Shown: positions 24,646 through 32,565, counted from the stretch's first letter. The stretch is 64,000 nt of DNA from Postechiella marina (GCF_039538365.1 NZ_BAABCA010000001.1:744001-808000), one strand, 5' to 3'. Program-made: numbers and translations. Notes: a model not told the origin generated them from the letters alone.

Positions 24646-25317
24646 ATGAAAACGACCATATCAGAGTACCCAAATTCATATTTAAAAGTTGAATTAAATG
24701 AATCGGAGAAGATTATTGTAGAAAGAGGAGCAATGATTTTATCTGATGGTGACTATGAATTGAAAACAAAATTTGAGGCAAAAACTTTTAACAATTGGAT
24801 TGGGAAATTATTTGGAGGAAAAAGTATAGCTTATAATATTTATAAAGCTAAAGAAAAAATTGAAATGATTTTTTCACCCGATAAAAACGGAGAAATATTT
24901 GAAATTGGAATTAGTAAAAAAAAAGAAGTAATTATCGAACCAAATTCTCACTTTGCTAGAACCAATGACATTGACTTGAAAATAATTAAGAAAGATTGGA
25001 AAACTACACTTAATGATGGCTTAAAAATGAAAGCTAGTGGAAATGGAAAATTGTTTTTAATCGGTTATGGTAAAATAATTAATCAAAAGCTAAATCCAGA
25101 AAAAGAATACTTGGTTGACGAAGATTATTTAGTTGCATTTGATAGTAATTTAGAAGTAAAAACAATTTCACGTGGATTTAAAGAACTGTTGCGAAGTGGA
25201 GAAGGTTATTTATATTCAATTAAAGGAAATGGTGAAATTTGGACTCAAACAAGAGAGGAACACGAAATGTCATCTGGCGGTGGAATAATTAGTAATATAA
25301 TAGGAATATTTAGATAA
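24646..25317 (+). CDS. AIM24/TIGR00266-family protein (cassette gene)
   Basis: 223 residues with the AIM24 double beta-helix pattern: LKVELNESEKIIVERGAMIL at the start, a middle LKMKASGNGKLFLIGYGKI, YLVDEDYLVAFDSNLEVKT, and a Gly/Ser-rich end (MSSGGGIISNII). AIM24-like proteins are widespread, and the bacterial role is unclear. It starts 13 bases after the junction and stops four bases before the next 5' arm: a tightly packed cassette of 818 bases. Confidence 0.8.
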   Translation: MKTTISEYPNSYLKVELNESEKIIVERGAMILSDGDYELKTKFEAKTFNNWIGKLFGGKSIAYNIYKAKEKIEMIFSPDKNGEIFEIGISKKKEVIIEPNSHFARTNDIDLKIIKKDWKTTLNDGLKMKASGNGKLFLIGYGKIINQKLNPEKEYLVDEDYLVAFDSNLEVKTISRGFKELLRSGEGYLYSIKGNGEIWTQTREEHEMSSGGGIISNIIGIFR

Positions 25318-25321
25318 AAAC

Positions 25322-25460
25322 TACTTACAACACCTTATATAATTTATTGCTAGTTTTAGCCTACTTACGAAAATCCTCGCAGATTTTCTATTCGGTTTTT
25401 ATTTGCTAATTTTTATGCTTAAAACACGAAACAAACCATATACAGTGACGTTAGCAACAA
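25322..25460 (+). repeat. attC-like site F
   Basis: 5' arm TACTTACAAC (25322-25331) is the exact reverse complement of the AIM24 cassette's start plus G (24632-24641). Shares the AAAATCC-TCGCA-GATTTT hairpin with S3. Ends GACG/TTAGCAAC (G 25450). Confidence 0.78.
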
Positions 25461-25483
25461 GCAGAAGAATAACTACAAGTTAT

Positions 25484-25501
25484 TTACCAATCGTTTGGTA
25501 A
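25484..25501 (+). promoter_or_regulatory. TetR operator 1
   Basis: TTACCAATCGTTTGGTAA, perfect 7+7 palindrome with a 4-base centre. It covers the TTTG (25494-25497) of the promoter of the TetR gene, implying autorepression. Same pattern as 26110-26127. Confidence 0.8.
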
Positions 25502-25524
25502 TTAATTGTTTTTATCTATATTTG
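25494..25524 (+). promoter_or_regulatory. Promoter of the TetR gene, leaderless
   Basis: TTTG (25494), 19 bases, TATATTTG (25517-25524), then CACT and the ATG at 25529. The start site should fall on or next to the start codon. Confidence 0.75.
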
Positions 25525-25528
25525 CACT

Positions 25529-26092
25529 ATGAGACCACAAAAAGTATTAGACATTGAAATATTAAAAGGTTTAACTAAGGTTTTTCGTTCCAAAGGATAT
25601 GAAGGGGCAAGCTTAAAAGAATTATCAGAAGCGACAGGTTTAAAAAAAGCTAGCCTATATCATAGATTTCCAAATGGGAAGCAGGAAATGGCTGACGCAG
25701 TATTAAATCATTTAGGTGGATGGGTTAATGATAATATTTTTCAATCTCTATTAAATACCGATTTAGAGCCAAAAATTAGGTTGCAAAATGCATTAAATGA
25801 GATAAGTGCTTTATATGATGGAGGAAATGAAACCTGTATTTTTCGAGCGCTTTCAATGCAAGGAGGTATTGAATTATTCGAGGAACAAATAAATAAAGGA
25901 ATGAATGAATGGCTTTCTGCTTTTAAAGAAATTGGAATCGCATTAAAACTAAGTCCCAAAGAAGCAGAACAAAAAGCCTTACAAGTACTAATTGATATAC
26001 AAGGTAGTTTGATTGTTACTAAGGGATTAGGAGATATTTCAATTTTCAAAAACACGTTACAAAACATAGAGTACAACTATTTAAAAGAATAA
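25529..26092 (+). CDS. TetR-family repressor
   Basis: 187 residues. N-terminal TetR HTH (FRSKGYEGASLKELSEATGL, KKASLYHRFPNGKQEM at 22-60) and an all-helical ligand domain with GNETCIFRALS. Close in layout to the YxaF/LmrA-like regulators of small redox or hydrolase genes. Two matching palindromes, one in its own promoter and one before the next gene, make it a local autorepressor that also controls the hydrolase. First gene of a 1970-base cassette. Confidence 0.88.
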   Translation: MRPQKVLDIEILKGLTKVFRSKGYEGASLKELSEATGLKKASLYHRFPNGKQEMADAVLNHLGGWVNDNIFQSLLNTDLEPKIRLQNALNEISALYDGGNETCIFRALSMQGGIELFEEQINKGMNEWLSAFKEIGIALKLSPKEAEQKALQVLIDIQGSLIVTKGLGDISIFKNTLQNIEYNYLKE

Positions 26093-26109
26093 AAATTTAC
26101 TTATAAATT

Positions 26110-26127
26110 TTACCGAATGTTCGGTAA
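26110..26127 (+). promoter_or_regulatory. TetR operator 2
   Basis: TTACCGAATGTTCGGTAA, perfect 7+7 palindrome, matching operator 1 at 14 of 18 bases. It lies 15 bases before the next start codon and would silence the downstream genes. Confidence 0.8.
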
Positions 26128-26142
26128 TTAAAAGTTTTGATT

Positions 26143-26262
26143 ATGAAAAAATACCCACTACCGCCTTTTAATGAAGATACGGCAAAACAAAAAGTTCAAA
26201 TGGCAGAAGATGCATGGAATAGTAAAGACCCTATAACTGCATCTATGGAGTGCCCGTATTAA
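26143..26262 (+). pseudogene. Remnant of a DUF1348 (NTF2-like) gene
   Basis: 39 codons. The start (PLPPFNEDTAKQKVQMAEDA, WNSKDP) matches the N-terminus of DUF1348 proteins, which are ~150 residues long; after DP the sequence runs into an unrelated stretch and a stop. The 3' three quarters of the gene have been deleted. It sits right after operator 2, so it was probably the repressor's original target. Confidence 0.7.
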
Positions 26263-26311
26263 TGATTTAGAAATAAAAAAATCTGAACGAAAACTATAAA
26301 CACATCATACA

Positions 26312-27289
26312 ATGAAAAAATTAAAACTTATTTATCTGTTGGCATTAACACTAATAGTTTCATGTCAAGAAAAACCAAGTACCTCAAAAAACAAAGAAAT
26401 ATTAACAGTAAAAAATGAAAAAAAAATGAATCCAATCCAATACAAAACATTAAAGGTTAATGGTGTAAACATTGCTTATAGAGAGTCAGGAGATCCTAAA
26501 AATCCAACACTAGTTCTTCTACATGGCTTTCCATCTTCTTCTCATCAATATAGAAAAGTATTAAATCAACTTTCTGATGAATATCACCTAATCGCACCAG
26601 ATTATCCAGCTTTTGGAAATAGTGATTTTCCATTAGCAAAAGATTATGAATACACTTTTGACAATATTGCTAAAACCATAAATTCGTTTTTAGAATTAAA
26701 AGAAATCAATCGCTATGCATTAATGATTCAAGATTATGGTGCACCCATTGGTTTTAGAATAGCTACAGCACATCCAGAAAGGGTAACTGCTATAATTAAT
26801 CAAAATGGCAATGCCTACGAAGAAGGACTAGGAGAAGCTTGGAAAAGTACAAGAGCATTTTGGGCCAATAGAAATGAGGAAACAGAACATGCATTACTAC
26901 CAGTTTTCTCTCTAGAAGGTTTAAAGTGGCAATACACACATGGAACTAGAAACCCTGAAAAAGTAAACCCAGATACATGGCATTTAGATTATTTAAGATT
27001 ATCTAGACCCAATGCCCATAAAGTAAATATTGATTTGTTTTATGATTATCAAAATAATTTAAAGTTATACCCAAAATGGCAACAGTATTTAAGAGATAAC
27101 CAACCACCTTTATTGATTGTTTGGGGGAAAAATGATGAGTTCTTTCCTGAAAGTGGAGCTGAGGCATTTAAACAAGATGTGAAAGAAATTGATTATAATA
27201 TTTATGACACAGGACATTTTGCGTTGGAAGAAGATGGAGATAAAATTATTACCAAAATGAGAGAATTTATGAAGAAAACATTGAAATAG
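26312..27289 (+). CDS. Alpha/beta hydrolase, lipoprotein (haloalkane dehalogenase/epoxide hydrolase type)
   Basis: 325 residues. Lipobox LIVSC (Cys18), so probably membrane-anchored outside the cytoplasm. Alpha/beta hydrolase elements: LLHGFPSSS (oxyanion), nucleophile elbow IQDYGAP with Asp, acid WGKNDEFF, catalytic His in DTGHFALEE. An Asp nucleophile is the mark of haloalkane dehalogenases and epoxide hydrolases, and two nearby Trp (AFWANR, LKWQY) would fit. The substrate is unknown. Cotranscribed after TetR. Confidence 0.85.
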   Translation: MKKLKLIYLLALTLIVSCQEKPSTSKNKEILTVKNEKKMNPIQYKTLKVNGVNIAYRESGDPKNPTLVLLHGFPSSSHQYRKVLNQLSDEYHLIAPDYPAFGNSDFPLAKDYEYTFDNIAKTINSFLELKEINRYALMIQDYGAPIGFRIATAHPERVTAIINQNGNAYEEGLGEAWKSTRAFWANRNEETEHALLPVFSLEGLKWQYTHGTRNPEKVNPDTWHLDYLRLSRPNAHKVNIDLFYDYQNNLKLYPKWQQYLRDNQPPLLIVWGKNDEFFPESGAEAFKQDVKEIDYNIYDTGHFALEEDGDKIITKMREFMKKTLK

Positions 27290-27291
27290 CC

Positions 27292-27422
27292 AATTGATTA
27301 CAATGTATAAAAGTAATAGCGGTTTGGGTGCATGCTCAAACCGCTATTATTATTTAATTAAGTATATTGTTACCCGAAAAGTAAGTACTTATTAATCCGC
27401 TATTACTCTTACACTAACCGTT
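27292..27422 (+). repeat. attC-like site G
   Basis: 5' arm AATTGATTAC matches the reverse complement of the cassette start (25450-25459) only six of ten, so it is partly decayed. Strong inner hairpin AATAGCGGTTTG/CAAACCGCTATT as in site C. Ends AACCG/TTTACA (G 27420). Confidence 0.68.
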
Positions 27423-27432
27423 TACATTCATT

Positions 27433-28125
27433 ATGAAAAAAAACGAAATAAAAAGGAAATTAGATAATCCCGTTTGGAATTCTTTATGTGAAACACATAA
27501 CACATTTTCAATAGAATATGACGGAATTAAATTTTATGCACCAGAATACTGTCCTTTTGGAGGTTTTATAAAACTTGAAAAAACCTCTGAGGGTATAGAT
27601 AATTACTCTGCAACACATAACAACTTTTATGTAGTTGGAGAAAAACCACTATTTAGTAGTGCACTAACTTTAAATAAAAATTTAGTTTGCAATCAAATGA
27701 TTCTTGAAAAGCCTATCGATATTAGTATAAACGAACAGGTTGTTGAATTAAAAACTCAGCATCAAAAAAAAGAATTGTTTGATTTAGTTAATATGATTCA
27801 ACCAGGTTATTTTAACAATAAAACATCTAATCTAGGTAAGTATTTTGGCATATATAAAGATGATAAACTAATTGCTGTGACAGGAGAAAGAATGAAAATG
27901 AATGAATTTACAGAAATAAGTGCTGTTGTTACTCATCCAAAACACACAGGGAAAGGTTATGCAAAACAATTAATAAAACAAACTGCAAATCAAATATTTA
28001 ATGAAAATAAAATTCCATATTTACATGTTGCAGAATCAAATAGTGGAGCAATTAAACTTTATGAAAAACTAGGGTTTACAACAAGACGAAAAATAAGTTT
28101 TTGGCATTTAAAACAATATAAATAA
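27433..28125 (+). CDS. GNAT-family N-acetyltransferase (cassette gene)
   Basis: 230 residues. The C-terminal ~110 residues form a GNAT domain: TEISAVVTHPKHTGKGYAKQLIKQ carries the acetyl-CoA loop (motif A), and YLHVAESNSGAIKLYEKLGF is motif B. The first ~100 residues are an additional GNAT-like half, as in FR47-like proteins. The acceptor is not known. Acetyltransferases are a typical cassette cargo of integrons. It starts 12 bases after the junction and is the last gene of the array. Confidence 0.85.
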   Translation: MKKNEIKRKLDNPVWNSLCETHNTFSIEYDGIKFYAPEYCPFGGFIKLEKTSEGIDNYSATHNNFYVVGEKPLFSSALTLNKNLVCNQMILEKPIDISINEQVVELKTQHQKKELFDLVNMIQPGYFNNKTSNLGKYFGIYKDDKLIAVTGERMKMNEFTEISAVVTHPKHTGKGYAKQLIKQTANQIFNENKIPYLHVAESNSGAIKLYEKLGFTTRRKISFWHLKQYK

Positions 28126-28268
28126 CTCAACACTAACACGTTATATAAGATGTAGCCATTAACTTAGTTGTAAAACCACATAACAAAATGTTATGCAAAA
28201 AACTTTAGCACAGTAATTTAATAGCTTTTTAGCTTTTATTTTGATTAAAATGAATTAACAAAAATGTT
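28126..28268. other. End of the cassette array, incomplete site H
   Basis: Starts with CACTAACACG (28131-28140) and TTATATAAG, similar to the beginnings of the other sites, but no matching right arm was found; CATAAC-AAAAT-GTTATG is a local hairpin. Its arm does not match the GNAT cassette start (about five of ten). The array probably fades here. Confidence 0.4.
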
Positions 28269-28287
28269 ATTGCAACTCAGTTGTATT
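28269..28287 (+). promoter_or_regulatory. Zur-box-like operator 3
   Basis: ATTGCAACTCAGTTGTATT. Bases 28270-28287 equal operator 2 (10430-10447). It covers the -33 element (TTG 28281-28283) of the operon promoter. Confidence 0.82.
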
Positions 28288-28311
28288 TTTATCGAAAAGA
28301 TAATATATTTG
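28281..28311 (+). promoter_or_regulatory. Promoter of the zinc-type operon
   Basis: TTG (28281), 20 bases, TATATTTG (28304-28311). Transcripts would start ~50 bases before ATG 28368. The operator covers the -33 element, so a bound repressor would block the polymerase. Confidence 0.75.
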
Positions 28312-28367
28312 CAAAATATTTGTATCAATCAATAGTTACTAATTCTGGTAAAGAGTTATTCATTTTA

Positions 28368-28676
28368 ATGAAGCTTAGTTTAATAAAACAAAATATTACT
28401 TATTTGTTCCTTGTTCTTTTTCTAATGATGAAAATAACAGGGCTTCATGAGTTATCGCATTGTGATGATGATAACGACCACGATACTTGTGCTATTTGCG
28501 ATCATGCGGTTGTAAACCAACTAACACCAACTATTTCGCCCGAAGTAGCCGATTTTAAAATAGAAAATATATCGTTTCCTCTTAAAAAAGAAATAGCATA
28601 TAATTACAACTACACGCTACCTAATACTATAATTGCAGGTGCATTGTGTTCTAGGCCTCCGCCTTTTGCACTATAA
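28368..28676 (+). CDS. Small secreted Cys/His-rich protein (paralogue of 7516-7818)
   Basis: 102 residues from ATG 28368; longer frames run into the promoter and are rejected. A hydrophobic segment (ITYLFLVLFLMMKI), then LHELSHCDDDNDHDTCAICDHAV with three Cys and five His, NQLTP, and a tail RPPP three residues before the end. This repeats the plan of the protein at 7516. First gene after the operator and directly before a TonB receptor gene, so a zinc-binding role in the periplasm is a reasonable inference. Confidence 0.75.
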   Translation: MKLSLIKQNITYLFLVLFLMMKITGLHELSHCDDDNDHDTCAICDHAVVNQLTPTISPEVADFKIENISFPLKKEIAYNYNYTLPNTIIAGALCSRPPPFAL

Positions 28677-28843
28677 ACTTTCTATATATTTTGCTTCATC
28701 ATGTTTATAATCAACTAGTAAAACAGTTTTACATCTCGTTTTTAATGTTGCTTACCTGTATATATTCTAAGAAAATATAAATGTATAGATCTTGTCTGGG
28801 TTCTTTTTAAAGAACAAAAGTTCAATTTTTTTAGTTTATAAAT

Positions 28844-31213
28844 ATGTCTCATAAAATACTGAGTATATGGCTATTTTTTAGTCTGTGCTCTATCGCATTT
28901 GCGCAAGATTCTTTTCAGATTAAAGGATATGTTATACATGCGAGAAATATAGAACCTGCAGAGGGTGCAACTATTATTGGAGAAAAACTTTTCTCGGTAT
29001 CATCATCAACGGGTGCTTTTACCATTAATAATGTGGCTAAGGGCGTGCATACTTTTACTGTATCGCATATTGGTTGCGAAATTAAAACGATTAGTGTCGA
29101 TGTAAAATCTAATATAGAGGGACTTAAAATAGTTTTAAAAGAGCATAATACGCTTCTAGGAGAAATAGAGGTTAGCGGAAAAACTAAAGAAAGAGAAATA
29201 TTAGAAACACCAGTGATTACACAATCGGTTTCTAAAGCTTTTTTAGACAGAAATAGAGAAAATAGCCTAATGCAGACTTTAAGTAAAATACCTGGAGTAA
29301 GCACAATAAATATTGGTTCGGGGCAATCTAAACCCGTAATTCGTGGTTTGGGTTTTAATCGGGTAGCAGTGGTGCAAAATGGTATTAAGCACGAAGCACA
29401 ACAATGGGGAAACGACCATGGTTTAGAAATAGATCAACAAGGTATAGATAACATTAAAATTATAAAAGGCCCAGCATCTTTAATGTATGGCTCTGATGCT
29501 ATTGCAGGTGTTGTAGATATACAACCTAATAAAATGCCATTACAAAATTCTTTTGATGGAGAGGTTAATATTTTAGGAGAAACTAATAACGATTTATTAG
29601 GTGTTTCTGCTGGTATAACATCTAGAAAAGATGAATGGTTTTACCGTAGTAGGTTAACATATAGAGACTATGGCGATTATAAAGTGCCTGTAGATCAAAT
29701 TAATTATGAAAATTACATATTTAATTTGCACGACAATAATTTAAGAAATACCGCTGGTAGAGAAGCAAATGCTAGCCTAGGTATTGGGTATGCTGCCGAA
29801 GGTGTAAAGTCTGAAACAGTATTTAGTAATGTTAATGCAAAAAACGGATTTTTTGCTAATGCTCATGGTTTAGAGGTAAGAAGTTCTAGTATAGATTATG
29901 ATGCTTCAAACCGAGATATAGACCTTCCGTATCATAAAGTAAATCATTTTAAAATTACTAATAATACATCTTTAGAAGCAGGAAAACATACTTTACACTT
30001 CGATTTTGGTTATCAAAATAACAACAGAGAAGAGCACTCAGAGCCCGTGCCACACGGTTATATGCCAACACCGCCAGATACTAAAGAACGGGTGTTTATT
30101 AAAAATACCTACTCATTAAATATGCGAGATGCTTTTAAGCCTAATAACCTAAACGATATGGTTTTTGGTGTAAACATGGAATATCAAAATAATAATATTG
30201 GTGGTTGGGGTTTTTTAATTCCAGAATACAATCGTTTTATTGTGGGGGTTTTTGCTTATAATCAGCTTGAAATTACCTCAAATTTACATCTTTTATCTGG
30301 CTTGCGTTACGATTTTGGAGTGGTAAATACCAAAGCATATAACGATTGGTATCCATCTAGGGTTAATAATGCCGAAGGTTCTACATCGTACATACATTTA
30401 CAACGTTCTAAAAATAAAATTATAGATTTTGGTAGTGTTAGTGCTTCTTTAGGAGTTAGTTACATAAAAAACAAGACGAGTTATAAGGTTAATGTAGGCA
30501 GAAGTTTTAGAATGCCTTTATCTAACGAGTTGGCATCAGATGGTGTAAACTATCATATGTATCGTTACGAAAAAGGAAATTTAAATTTAGATCCAGAAAT
30601 ATCGTATCAATTAGACCTTGCCATCAATCACAATGTAAAATCTTTTAGTATAGGTGTTAGTCCGTTTGTAAATGTATTTCAAAATTATATTTATTTAAAT
30701 CCAACATCAAGTTATTACGAAACAATTCAAATTTACGAGTATACACAAGCTAAGGTTTTTAGAGTTGGAGGCGAGTTTACAGCAAGCACAACTGTATTTA
30801 ATAATTTACAACTAGATGCATCGGTAGAGTATGTGTATTCTAAGCAAAACAGTGGTGCTAAAAAAGGGTTTACATTACCCTTTTCTCCACCATTATCTGG
30901 GATGTTATCTGCTAATTATCAATTTAAAGATGTGTCTTTTTTAAAAAAAACACAAGTAATCGCAGATTTTAGAATGACAGCAGAACAAGAAGATATTGTG
31001 CCTCCAGAAGAAAAAACCAATGGCTATCAATTACTAAATATGTCTTTTTTAACAGAGCTCGATGTTTTTAAAAGCAATTTACCTCTAGAAATAAGGGTAA
31101 AATTAAATAATGTATTCGATACCAAATATTTTAATCATACAAGTTTTTACAGATTAATAGATGTACCAGAAGCTGGTAGAAACATGTCGTTATCTGTAAC
31201 CATACCATTTTAA
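28844..31213 (+). CDS. TonB-dependent receptor, probable zinc receptor
   Basis: 789 residues: signal peptide (IAFAQ), carboxypeptidase-regulatory-like domain (about 22-110, GYVIHARNIEPAEGATI), plug (about 125-235: SQTLSKIPGV-type, IRGLGFNRVAVVQNGIKHEAQQWGNDHGLEID, IKGPASLMYGSDAIAGVVDI), barrel ending VTIPF. The plug wording and His-containing loops (NHDGLEI-like, HSEPVPHGYMP) resemble ZnuD-type receptors for zinc. Behind a Zur-type operator and before a COG0523 GTPase, zinc uptake across the outer membrane is the likely job. Confidence 0.87.
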   Translation: MSHKILSIWLFFSLCSIAFAQDSFQIKGYVIHARNIEPAEGATIIGEKLFSVSSSTGAFTINNVAKGVHTFTVSHIGCEIKTISVDVKSNIEGLKIVLKEHNTLLGEIEVSGKTKEREILETPVITQSVSKAFLDRNRENSLMQTLSKIPGVSTINIGSGQSKPVIRGLGFNRVAVVQNGIKHEAQQWGNDHGLEIDQQGIDNIKIIKGPASLMYGSDAIAGVVDIQPNKMPLQNSFDGEVNILGETNNDLLGVSAGITSRKDEWFYRSRLTYRDYGDYKVPVDQINYENYIFNLHDNNLRNTAGREANASLGIGYAAEGVKSETVFSNVNAKNGFFANAHGLEVRSSSIDYDASNRDIDLPYHKVNHFKITNNTSLEAGKHTLHFDFGYQNNNREEHSEPVPHGYMPTPPDTKERVFIKNTYSLNMRDAFKPNNLNDMVFGVNMEYQNNNIGGWGFLIPEYNRFIVGVFAYNQLEITSNLHLLSGLRYDFGVVNTKAYNDWYPSRVNNAEGSTSYIHLQRSKNKIIDFGSVSASLGVSYIKNKTSYKVNVGRSFRMPLSNELASDGVNYHMYRYEKGNLNLDPEISYQLDLAINHNVKSFSIGVSPFVNVFQNYIYLNPTSSYYETIQIYEYTQAKVFRVGGEFTASTTVFNNLQLDASVEYVYSKQNSGAKKGFTLPFSPPLSGMLSANYQFKDVSFLKKTQVIADFRMTAEQEDIVPPEEKTNGYQLLNMSFLTELDVFKSNLPLEIRVKLNNVFDTKYFNHTSFYRLIDVPEAGRNMSLSVTIPF

Positions 31214-31250
31214 ATAATTAACAATCAATAATCAATTTAAGCAAACAATT

Positions 31251-32024
31251 ATGAAAACAAATTTTAAATTTTTAGCCATTATCGCTTTTATAGGTGTATT
31301 TTTTAACTCTTGTAGTAGCGACGACGACGGTGTTTCGTTAAAGGCACCAGTTATTTCTAATTTTGAATACGGAGAAGGAAGTGCGCACTCTACAGAACAG
31401 ACTGCATACAAAGGTTCAGACATTCATTTAGAGGCAGAAATTACAGCAGAAGCAACAGTAAGGAGTATTACACTTTCTATTCATGCTCACGATTTAGATG
31501 TGGCAGATGGTGAAGTAGAGTGGGAGTTTGAACAAGAGTTTACCGATGCTAAATACTTAGCCATTAACCCAACATTTCATGAGCATATAGATGTGCCTAC
31601 AGACATTCCTTCTGGAGAATACCATGTAGAATTATTAGTAACAGATGCAGATGGAAATAGTACAGAAGTAGAAGGGCATATTATGATTATGGATGCTATT
31701 GCTTTAAGCCATATTACTATTGATAGTTCTGTAGAAAGAGGAAAAGATTTTCATGTAGAATTTATGGTAAACGCTGTTAATGGTATACATAATATAACTG
31801 TTGATATTCATGCTCACGGACTTACGCCTGCAGACGGAGAGGTAGAGTGGGATTATGAAGCTGAATTTTTAGATGGATACCATGAAAAAACAGAAGTAGA
31901 ATTCCATGAGCATATAGATGTACCAGAAACTGCTCCAGTAGGCGAGTATCACATGATTTTTACTGTTGAAGATGAAGACGGAATAACTAAAGAATATGAA
32001 ACACATATTGATGTTACTGCATAG
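31251..32024 (+). CDS. DUF4625 lipoprotein, two repeats, His-rich
   Basis: 257 residues. Lipobox FNSC (Cys21) plus SSDDD. Two DUF4625-type repeats, about 35-145 and 146-257, each with HAHDL or HAHGL, ADGEVEW, EF..., FHEHIDVP and a GEYH strand. The repeated HxH and HEH pairs look like metal ligands. It lies 37 bases after the TonB receptor gene, so it may be an outer-membrane partner that captures zinc. A weak terminator follows. Confidence 0.8.
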   Translation: MKTNFKFLAIIAFIGVFFNSCSSDDDGVSLKAPVISNFEYGEGSAHSTEQTAYKGSDIHLEAEITAEATVRSITLSIHAHDLDVADGEVEWEFEQEFTDAKYLAINPTFHEHIDVPTDIPSGEYHVELLVTDADGNSTEVEGHIMIMDAIALSHITIDSSVERGKDFHVEFMVNAVNGIHNITVDIHAHGLTPADGEVEWDYEAEFLDGYHEKTEVEFHEHIDVPETAPVGEYHMIFTVEDEDGITKEYETHIDVTA

Positions 32025-32039
32025 TTAAACCACTAAAAT

Positions 32040-32068
32040 ACCGCATAGTATTTAGTTTACTGTGCGGT
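32040..32068 (+). terminator. Partial terminator inside the operon
   Basis: ACCGCATAGT and ACTGTGCGGT pair with one mismatch around a nine-base loop, followed by TTTTAATTTTT. It sits between the two DUF4625 genes and probably lowers, rather than ends, transcription of the distal genes. Confidence 0.6.
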
Positions 32069-32085
32069 TTTAATTTTTATAAAAA

Positions 32086-32565
32086 ATGAAATTCACACTA
32101 AAATACTTTTATTTATTATCTATTTTTCTAGTTACAGCAGCATGTTCTAGCGATGATGGTGTAGATAAAGACGAAGAAAAACCAACCATAAGCGTTAATT
32201 ATGCTCAAGGATTTCCACAAGGTTGTGCTGTACTCGAAAGAGGCGAAACTTATAATTTTAGAGCACAGGTTACAGATAATAAAGCTTTAGCAGCTTACAG
32301 TTTAGATATTCATCATAATTTTGATCACCATACACACGACGATCAAGTTACAGAATGCAATTTAGACCCTATACAATCTGCTTTAAAACCGTTAATTTAT
32401 ATAGAAAATTTTACTATAGCAGGAGGGTTAACAAGTTACGAAATTAATATTGCGGTTACCATTCCAAACGACATTGATACTGGCGATTACCACTGTGCAT
32501 ACTCTGTTACAGACGAGACCGGTTGGCAAAGCAGAACATCAATAGATTTAAAAATAGTAGAATAA
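32086..32565 (+). CDS. DUF4625 lipoprotein, single domain
   Basis: 159 residues. Lipobox TAACSSDD (Cys20). One DUF4625-like domain with SLDIHHNFDHHTHDDQV, a seven-His cluster, and CAYSVTDETGW near the end. Shorter relative of the preceding protein. Its stop codon is followed at once by the start of the GTPase gene, so they are translationally linked. Probably periplasmic or outer-membrane metal binding. Confidence 0.8.
   Translation: MKFTLKYFYLLSIFLVTAACSSDDGVDKDEEKPTISVNYAQGFPQGCAVLERGETYNFRAQVTDNKALAAYSLDIHHNFDHHTHDDQVTECNLDPIQSALKPLIYIENFTIAGGLTSYEINIAVTIPNDIDTGDYHCAYSVTDETGWQSRTSIDLKIVE

Larger units (their letters stand above)
14527..28200 (+). mobile_element. Integron-like gene-cassette array without integrase
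   Basis: About 13.7 kb in which every recognisable gene reads on the plus strand, mostly one to four genes per unit, and units are separated by imperfect palindromes of 65-195 bases ending in G/TT. Junctions: G14628, G15362, G15905, G19560, G22081, G24058, G24632, G25450, G27420. For units starting after G14628, G19560, G22081, G24058 and G24632 the first bases are the reverse complement of the 5' arm that closes the same unit (10, 10, 9, 9 and 10 of 10). This is the integron R'/R'' relation. No integrase is present here; the 3' end is indistinct. Confidence 0.75.

Noticed and set aside
14527..28200. CRISPR array
   Set aside because: Repeats are long, palindromic, unequal and far apart, with genes between them; no short regular repeat-spacer pattern.
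14527..28200. MITEs or REP elements as sole explanation of the palindromes
   Set aside because: Free repeats would not show arms complementary to the start of the unit they close. MITE origin of some inner hairpins is still possible.
28281..28367. Early start of the Cys/His-rich protein
   Set aside because: It would start inside the operator and upstream of the -7 element; ATG 28368 opens the signal peptide directly.
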